DNA of 49,297 bases from an uncultured Eubacterium sp. (GTDB taxonomy: Bacteria; Bacillota; Clostridia; Lachnospirales; Lachnospiraceae), in contig URKY01000015.1 of assembly GCA_900548465.1 (NCBI GenBank), forward strand, positions 1 to 49,297, read 5' to 3'. A model generated the notes under the pieces. The model had not been told where the DNA came from, did no database searches, and saw only the letters and a list, made by a program, of their open reading frames with translations. The stretch's first letter is position 1; each line of letters starts with the position of its first letter. Shown in pieces: positions 44,426-49,297 of this stretch. Made by a program: the position numbers and the translations under genes.

Positions 44426-44437
44426 GGGGAAGAAGAA

Positions 44438-45859
44438 ATGGTTTTTAGTTCGGCTATATTTCTCTTTGCATTTTTACCAATAGTTTGTGGGTTATATTTT
44501 ATTATGCCGAATTTAAAGGTGAAAAATGCTTTATTAATAGTGGCAAGCCTAATTTTCTATGGATTTGGTGAGCCAATATACGTACTTCTTATGATTGCAT
44601 CAATAATTGTTAATTATTTGTTTGGGTTATTTGAGTACTTGGCTTATACAAAAAAACATTGTGCAGTACAAAAATTAATGCTTGTTATTTCAATAGTTGC
44701 AAATATTGGAGTGCTGGGAGTATTTAAATATGCAGGATTTTTTGTTGAAAACATAAATCATGTTACTGGATTAAGTATACACGTTCCTAGCATTACATTG
44801 CCTATAGGTATTTCATTTTTTACATTCCAGGCATTGTCTTATGTAATTGACGTGTATAGAAAACCGGAAATGGTTCAGAAAAATCTGTTTAAATTAATGC
44901 TTTATATATCCTTTTTTCCACAGCTTATTGCGGGACCTATTATCAGATACAGCGAAATACAAAAGCAGATTGATAACAGGGTAAGTACAGTAGATAAGAC
45001 AGCGGAAGGCATAAGCAGATTTATAAGAGGATTAACAAAGAAATTAATTATTGCAAATGCGGCAGGATATATTGCAGACAGCGTTTTTGCTTTGGACATA
45101 AATGAATATAACTTTATTGTGGCATGGGTAGGGGCAATTGCCTACGCCATTCAGATATACTACGATTTCAGTGGTTATTCAGATATGGCAATAGGAATGG
45201 CAAAAATATTCGGTTTTGAATTTAGCGAGAATTTTAATCATCCATATAGTGCAAAAGGAATAAAGGATTTCTGGCGAAGATGGCACATTTCATTATCAAT
45301 GTGGTTTAGGGAATATGTATACATACCTCTTGGAGGAAACAGGAAGGGAAAGGCAAGATGTGAAATTAATAAACTTATTGTATTTGCCCTGACAGGTATG
45401 TGGCACGGTGCCAATTGGACATTTATTATATGGGGACTTATTCACGGTGTTGCCAATGTTATTGAGGATACCCTTGGAAGTGTTATAAAAATAAAAAATA
45501 ATGTAATAAAAAATATTATTACATTGATTGTTGTTGTGTCCGCCTTTGTAATGTTCAGGGCAGATACTGTAGGTTATGGTCTTAGCATGCTGAAGAGTAT
45601 GTTTACAAACTTTAGCCTGAGCATTGAATCAGCAAGCTATGTGGCAGGGCTTCTTAGTCCCTATTACATATTTATTTTGGTTGTGGCATTATTATTTGCA
45701 TACCCGGTAAGGGAAAAAATGGTGAATGTTTTTAAATCAAAATGTAGCAGCAATGCGGTAGAAATCTCATTATACGTTTTAGATGTTGTTTTACTTGTCA
45801 TGTGTATTGTGAGTCTTGCAACGGCAACATATAATCCTTTTATCTATTTTAGATTTTAA
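44438..45859 (+). CDS. MBOAT family O-acyltransferase (AlgI/DltB/PatA-like)
   Basis: 473 residues with about ten membrane helices. The MBOAT signature regions are present: FWRRWHISLSMWFREYVYIP with LGGNRKG, and the invariant His in MWHGANWTFIIWG. Such proteins move acyl (often acetyl) groups across the membrane to polysaccharides or teichoic acids. The next gene encodes a DHHW/AlgX-like partner, the standard arrangement of O-acetylation systems. It starts 12 bases after the transglutaminase-like gene. Confidence 0.9.
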   Translation: MVFSSAIFLFAFLPIVCGLYFIMPNLKVKNALLIVASLIFYGFGEPIYVLLMIASIIVNYLFGLFEYLAYTKKHCAVQKLMLVISIVANIGVLGVFKYAGFFVENINHVTGLSIHVPSITLPIGISFFTFQALSYVIDVYRKPEMVQKNLFKLMLYISFFPQLIAGPIIRYSEIQKQIDNRVSTVDKTAEGISRFIRGLTKKLIIANAAGYIADSVFALDINEYNFIVAWVGAIAYAIQIYYDFSGYSDMAIGMAKIFGFEFSENFNHPYSAKGIKDFWRRWHISLSMWFREYVYIPLGGNRKGKARCEINKLIVFALTGMWHGANWTFIIWGLIHGVANVIEDTLGSVIKIKNNVIKNIITLIVVVSAFVMFRADTVGYGLSMLKSMFTNFSLSIESASYVAGLLSPYYIFILVVALLFAYPVREKMVNVFKSKCSSNAVEISLYVLDVVLLVMCIVSLATATYNPFIYFRF

Positions 45860-45873
45860 ATAGGGAGACAGTA

Positions 45874-47280
45874 ATGAAGAAAAAAATATTTATAGCGGTT
45901 TTCTTTGCACTGATTTGTATACCATCCATAGGGATGCTGTTTTATAAAACTGATGCCGGTGCGGAAAAGAGAAATATACAAAGCTTCCCTCAAATAAAAA
46001 AAGAGGGGAAAGTTAATATAAAGTTTTTTGATGAATTGAATAATTATTTTGCAGATAATTTTGCATTCAGACAGGAAATGATAGAAGGGGACGCTGTAAT
46101 AAAAAAGGCAGTTTTTTCAGAGTCAGGAAATGACAAAGTAATAGTAGGAAAAGACGGTTATCTTTTTTTTAGCGAAACAATGGATGATTATTTGGGACGA
46201 AATACATTATCCGAAAGGAAGATATTTTCCTGCGGAAAGGTATTGTCACTGTTACAGGAAAATGCTTTGAATAATAACAGAAAGTTTTTGTTTGTAATTG
46301 CACCGAATAAAAACTCAATTTATCCTGAATATATGCCCAAGAGGTATATAAAAGTCACATCTTCAAATAATTATTCAATGCTGAAAAAAGAAATGGAAAA
46401 GCAAAAGATAAATACGGTTGATTTAAAAGATGCCATTGTGAAATCAGGGAAAAAGGTCTATCAGAAGTTGGACAGCCACTGGAATAATCAGGGAGCTGCC
46501 ATGGCATGTAACCTGATGCTTAATAATTTAAATAAGAAACATTACGATTATAGCAATGAACCTTATAAAGTAACTAAGGATTTTTCAGGTGACTTGTACG
46601 AAATGCTATTTCCAAAAGGTCATAAGAAGGATTCTAATATAAAATATCTCAGGGAACATACATATAAAGTTACTTCAAAAATAAATGATGTAACGGCAAT
46701 TACCTATGAAACCGAGAGTCAGGGAAAGAATGATTCTATAGTAATGTACAGGGATTCTTTTGGAAATGCACTAATTCCATTTGTAGCCGACGAATATAAA
46801 AATGGATATTATACAAAGGCTGTGCCATATGACTGGCAAATTCCGGAGGAGAAAGATGCGGATACTATTGTAATAGAACTGGTGGAAAGACATATTTCTT
46901 CATTAATAGAAGGAACACCTGACATGCCGGCTCCCGAAAGACAGGTCAATATAAATCCAAAGGAAGTAAAAAATATGCAGACTTCATTGAAAGTAGGGGA
47001 TATGGAGGATTATCTTCCGATAAGCGGTCATGTTGATAAAAAATACATAAGCAATGATGGAAAAATATATGTAAGGCTGAAAAACAATAAGCATCAATAT
47101 ATATTTGAGGCCTTTCCCACAGCGATGGATGAAAGCAGTAAAAATGACGGATATGATTTTGGAATGTATCTTGATACTGTAATTTGTGATGTGGGAACAT
47201 ATGACATTGATGTTATTACTCAGAAGGGTAATGAATATTATAGTTCCGGAGTAAAGACAGAATTAGAGTTTGAAGAGTAG
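45874..47280 (+). CDS. DHHW/AlgX-like protein, probable O-acetylation partner of the MBOAT protein
   Basis: 468 residues. One N-terminal membrane anchor (IFIAVFFALICIPSIGMLFY), then an extracellular SGNH-hydrolase-like domain. NIKFFDELNNYFADNFAFRQ is the typical DHHW opening, KLDSHWNNQGA holds the D-x-H-W catalytic-type motif, and YRDSFGNAL the Ser-containing block. By analogy with AlgI/AlgJ/AlgX it would receive acyl groups from the MBOAT protein and place them on an exported polymer. Starts 14 bases after the MBOAT gene. Confidence 0.85.
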   Translation: MKKKIFIAVFFALICIPSIGMLFYKTDAGAEKRNIQSFPQIKKEGKVNIKFFDELNNYFADNFAFRQEMIEGDAVIKKAVFSESGNDKVIVGKDGYLFFSETMDDYLGRNTLSERKIFSCGKVLSLLQENALNNNRKFLFVIAPNKNSIYPEYMPKRYIKVTSSNNYSMLKKEMEKQKINTVDLKDAIVKSGKKVYQKLDSHWNNQGAAMACNLMLNNLNKKHYDYSNEPYKVTKDFSGDLYEMLFPKGHKKDSNIKYLREHTYKVTSKINDVTAITYETESQGKNDSIVMYRDSFGNALIPFVADEYKNGYYTKAVPYDWQIPEEKDADTIVIELVERHISSLIEGTPDMPAPERQVNINPKEVKNMQTSLKVGDMEDYLPISGHVDKKYISNDGKIYVRLKNNKHQYIFEAFPTAMDESSKNDGYDFGMYLDTVICDVGTYDIDVITQKGNEYYSSGVKTELEFEE

Positions 47281-47293
47281 TGATAAAAAAAGG

Positions 47294-47321
47294 TATACAA
47301 TATATAAAAATCATTTATAAT
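47294..47321 (+). promoter_or_regulatory. Possible promoter of the lipoprotein gene
   Basis: Perfect -10 TATAAT (47316-47321) with a poor -35 (TATACA, 16-base spacing), about 30 bases before the start codon. Confidence 0.35.
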
Positions 47322-47351
47322 AGAGTAAGTATAAATTGGAGGAAAGAACAA

Positions 47352-47864
47352 ATGAAAAAATATTTAATAGTGGCAACTCTTGCCATAACAATGATGGTTG
47401 TAAGTGCATGTGGTAATGATAATAAGGATAAAACAACTACAGCAGTAGAAACAACCGTAGAAGAAACAACGGTAGCGGAAACCACAGTTCAGGAGACAAC
47501 TGTAGAAGAAACTAAAAAAGTAGTAAAGAAGAAAGAAAAAAAGACGGAAAAAGTTACAAAAGAACAGACAACAGCTGCTGTTACGGAAAAAGCAACAGAA
47601 GCTCCTACAAAGGCTGTTAAGAAAGTGGTAAAGAAAACGCCAAAGAAAAACACAGTTAGCAGCAAGGATGCAAAAAAAGAAGCAAAGAAATATGTAGGAA
47701 AGTCATTAGATGAATTGGTAGGTGCAATCGGTAAGTACAAAAAGCAGGAGAAAGCAAAAAGTTGTCTTGATGAAGGTGAGTACGATGGAATGTTTTATTA
47801 TGATGGATTTATCGTATCAGCTTCGACAAAAAACGGTAAATGGATTGTAACAAGTGTAGACTAA
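47352..47864 (+). CDS. Putative lipoprotein with Thr/Glu-rich linker
   Basis: 170 residues. A lipoprotein signal with lipobox VVSAC (Cys near residue 20). Residues about 25-100 are low complexity, with repeats of the type ETTV-EETTV followed by Lys-rich stretches. A small C-terminal domain (about 105-170, KKYVGKSLDELVGAIG, DGMFYYDGFIVSAS, WIVTSVD) is not recognised. The ATG at 47352 follows TTGGAGG; the longer upstream reading frame has no supporting ribosome-binding site. It may be co-transcribed with, or separate from, the MBOAT-DHHW genes. Confidence 0.7.
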   Translation: MKKYLIVATLAITMMVVSACGNDNKDKTTTAVETTVEETTVAETTVQETTVEETKKVVKKKEKKTEKVTKEQTTAAVTEKATEAPTKAVKKVVKKTPKKNTVSSKDAKKEAKKYVGKSLDELVGAIGKYKKQEKAKSCLDEGEYDGMFYYDGFIVSASTKNGKWIVTSVD

Positions 47865-47878
47865 AAACGTTAATGGCT

Positions 47879-47915
47879 ATATTTTTCAAAAAAATATAAT
47901 ATTTTGAAAAAATAT
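47879..47915 (+). terminator. AT-rich hairpin after the lipoprotein gene
   Basis: ATATTTTTCAAAA (47879-47891) pairs with TTTTGAAAAAATAT (47902-47915) around a 10-base loop. It may end the envelope cluster transcript; the -35 box of the rplM promoter begins three bases later. Confidence 0.5.
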
Positions 47916-47917
47916 AA

Positions 47918-47946
47918 TTGACAGTGTTTTTTTCATAGTGTATAAT
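47918..47946 (+). promoter_or_regulatory. Consensus sigma-A promoter of rplM-rpsI
   Basis: TTGACA (47918-47923), 17-base spacer, TATAAT (47941-47946): a full match to the consensus, the best promoter in the window. Confidence 0.9.
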
Positions 47947-47952
47947 TCTTTT

Positions 47953-48045
47953 TATTGTGACGTGTTATGCACGTTGGTTTTTGTGCCCTAGCCAAAGCCC
48001 CGGTACGGACATAGAAACACATTAAAAAGATAAGCAAAATTTCAG
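47953..48045 (+). promoter_or_regulatory. Leader of rplM, possible L13 leader
   Basis: A leader of about 100 bases with a CGTG-TTATG-CACG hairpin, a TTGG/CCAA pairing and a GC-rich segment (GCCCCGGTACGG). Firmicutes carry an L13 leader RNA family ahead of rplM, and position and hairpin fit, but membership has not been tested with a covariance model. Confidence 0.5.
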
Positions 48046-48056
48046 GAGGTAAACCA

Positions 48057-48485
48057 ATGAAAACATATATGGCTAGTCCAGCAGATATTGAGAGAAAATG
48101 GTATGTAGTTGATGCTACAGGATATACATTAGGACGTTTGTCATCAGAAGTTGCTAAGATTTTAAGAGGAAAGAACAAACCACAGTTCACACCTCATATC
48201 GATACAGGTGACTATGTTATTATTACAAACGCAGATAAGATTAAAGTAACAGGTAAGAAGTTAGAGCAGAAAGTTTATTATCATCATTCAGAATATGTTG
48301 GTGGTATGAAAGAAGTAACTCTTAAAGAAAAACTTGCTAAGAAACCTGAAAGCGTTATTGAACTTGCAGTTAAAGGAATGCTTCCAAAGGGACCTTTGGG
48401 AAGAAGCATGATGAAGAAACTTTTTGTTTACGCTGGTGCTGAACATCCACATGCAGCTCAGAAACCAGAAGAATTAACATTTTAG
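48057..48485 (+). CDS. rplM: 50S ribosomal protein L13
   Basis: 142 residues, full-length uL13. [40 protein letters not shown] and [20 protein letters not shown] are diagnostic. Ribosome-binding site CAGGAGGT. First gene of a two-gene operon. Confidence 0.98.
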   Translation: MKTYMASPADIERKWYVVDATGYTLGRLSSEVAKILRGKNKPQFTPHIDTGDYVIITNADKIKVTGKKLEQKVYYHHSEYVGGMKEVTLKEKLAKKPESVIELAVKGMLPKGPLGRSMMKKLFVYAGAEHPHAAQKPEELTF

Positions 48486-48507
48486 TTAACTGATAGGAGG
48501 AAATAAC

Positions 48508-48900
48508 ATGGCTACAGAAAAGTATTATGGAACAGGTAGAAGAAAAAGCAGTGTTGCCAGAGTATATGTAATGCCTGGTACAGGAAATATAACAATTAAT
48601 AAAAGAGATATCGATGATTACTTTGGTCTTGAAACATTAAAGGTAATCGTTCGTCAGCCACTTGAAACAATCGGTGCTACAGATAAGTTCGATATCAAGA
48701 TCAGTGTTCACGGTGGTGGATACACAGGACAGGCTGGTGCTATCAGACATGGTATCGCAAGAGCATTAGTTCAGGCTGATGCTGATAACAGACCTGCATT
48801 AAAGAAGGCCGGATTCTTAACAAGAGATTCAAGAATGAAAGAAAGAAAGAAATACGGTCTCAAAGCCGCACGTCGCGCTCCGCAGTTCAGCAAGAGATAA
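48508..48900 (+). CDS. rpsI: 30S ribosomal protein S9
   Basis: 130 residues, full-length uS9, whose C-terminal tail contacts P-site t[42 protein letters not shown] and the tail [17 protein letters not shown] are diagnostic. Ribosome-binding site TAGGAGGA. Confidence 0.98.
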   Translation: MATEKYYGTGRRKSSVARVYVMPGTGNITINKRDIDDYFGLETLKVIVRQPLETIGATDKFDIKISVHGGGYTGQAGAIRHGIARALVQADADNRPALKKAGFLTRDSRMKERKKYGLKAARRAPQFSKR

Positions 48901-48931
48901 TCTGCTGTTCAAACCGTATCAAAATGGTTCA

Positions 48932-48965
48932 AAAAGCCCGGAAAATCAAGGTTTTCCGGGCTTTT
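48932..48965 (+). terminator. Rho-independent terminator after rpsI
   Basis: Perfect stem AAAAGCCCGGAAAA / TTTTCCGGGCTTTT with a 6-base loop; A-tract and T-tract are symmetric, so it could work from both sides. Confidence 0.92.
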
Positions 48966-49226
48966 ACTATATCTAAAAGGTCTGATATAGTTTGACTAAA
49001 TCTGGCGAAACGAGAGCTGTTTTCACCCAATTTTTAGTGGTTAAATATAGGACAACCGGCAAAAATGGGGTCAAAAAATGGCCTTAGTGGTTAAAAAATA
49101 GGACAACCGCAGGTCGTTTTCAGGGGTATTTTAGAAGCGATTTTCAGCTCTTTTTTCCTCGGTTCCGGCTGTGGCAGTTTGGCATAGTTTGACCTAATTT
49201 GAATAATTGAATATGAACCTAATGTA
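48966..49226 (+). other. Gene-less stretch with short repeats
   Basis: No supported reading frame. It contains a 7-bp inverted repeat CTATATC/GATATAG (48967-48990), two copies of a roughly 25-base repeat (49034-49058 and 49084-49109; shared TTAGTGGTTAAA and AGGACAACCG), and two copies of ATAGTTTGAC (48987-48996 and 49184-49193). The repeats and the following orphan terminator could mark a small RNA, a leader, or the edge of an element that begins beyond the window. Confidence 0.55.
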
Positions 49227-49256
49227 GCACTCAGTAAAACGACTGGGTGCTTTTTT
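49227..49256 (+). terminator. Orphan rho-independent terminator
   Basis: GCACTCAGT pairs with ACTGGGTGC (one G-U) around AAAACG, followed by six T. No gene ends on the + strand within 320 bases upstream, so it either ends an unrecognised RNA or acts as an attenuator for a gene beyond the window. Confidence 0.75.
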
Positions 49257-49297
49257 CATTTCAGGAACTCGTATTCCGGCGATAGAAAGAGCCGTCA

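Noticed and set aside
49197..49297. 3' end of a minus-strand gene at the right edge
   Set aside because: Short stop-free stretches exist on the minus strand, but none shows a recognisable protein or continues convincingly into the terminator region.

Overview
The window looks like the chromosome of a low-GC anaerobic Firmicute of class Clostridia, most probably a Lachnospiraceae-type gut bacterium. This is an inference from the AT-rich sequence, consensus -35/-10 boxes with 17-bp spacers, strong AGGAGG ribosome-binding sites with some GTG/TTG starts, a zinc-type S14, an enlarged L17, an ECF transporter next to truA, and very large Ig-like and BspA-like secreted proteins. Genus cannot be fixed from sequence alone. 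No rRNA, tRNA, CRISPR array, prophage or complete insertion sequence was seen.

Layout. (1) 1-2965: one end of a palindromic element, an rRNA-methyltransferase-like gene on the minus strand, a DUF523 gene and a regulator with two DNA-binding domains (N-terminal XRE, C-terminal LuxR/GerE). (2) 3112-18111: an apparent operon for two giant secreted proteins (2633 and 2137 residues), followed by a small membrane-anchored protein with a sortase-like fold that has lost the catalytic His. (3) 18147-34818: the S10-spc-alpha ribosomal super-cluster from rpsJ to rplQ, including secY, adk, map, infA, the short rpmJ and rpoA. Structured leaders precede rpsJ and rpsM. A tandem pair of hairpins lies between rplW and rplB. 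A terminator plus palindromic element splits the cluster between infA and rpmJ. (4) 34837-38451: a membrane GT2 glycosyltransferase convergent with an LTA-synthase-like sulfatase-fold enzyme, their 3' ends separated by one giant imperfect palindrome. (5) 38616-41869: ecfA1-ecfA2-ecfT-truA. (6) 41970-47864: an M18 aminopeptidase, then an envelope cluster (transglutaminase-like protein, MBOAT O-acyltransferase, DHHW/AlgX-like protein, lipoprotein). (7) 47918-48965: rplM-rpsI with a consensus promoter, a leader and a terminator. (8) 48966-49297: a gene-less tail with short repeats and an orphan terminator.

How the parts fit. In many Firmicutes rplQ is followed directly by ecfA1-ecfA2-ecfT-truA-rplM-rpsI. 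Here that order is kept but two blocks of envelope genes interrupt it, so surface-polymer functions sit inside the translation cluster. The giant proteins lack an LPXTG signal, and their neighbour is a probably inactive sortase relative, so any surface attachment would be non-covalent or through a different partner.

The most unusual signal is a family of about 230-270 bp intergenic palindromes (partial at 1-120; 30954-31183; 36310-36580; possible degenerate copy at 30892-30950). The outer inverted arms differ between copies. The inner core is shared and carries hairpins whose stems change in a compensatory way, which suggests selection for a folded RNA or DNA structure. The tandem hairpins at 20400-20481, the sortase-like pseudoenzyme and the dual-HTH regulator/giant-protein locus are the other points most worth checking.
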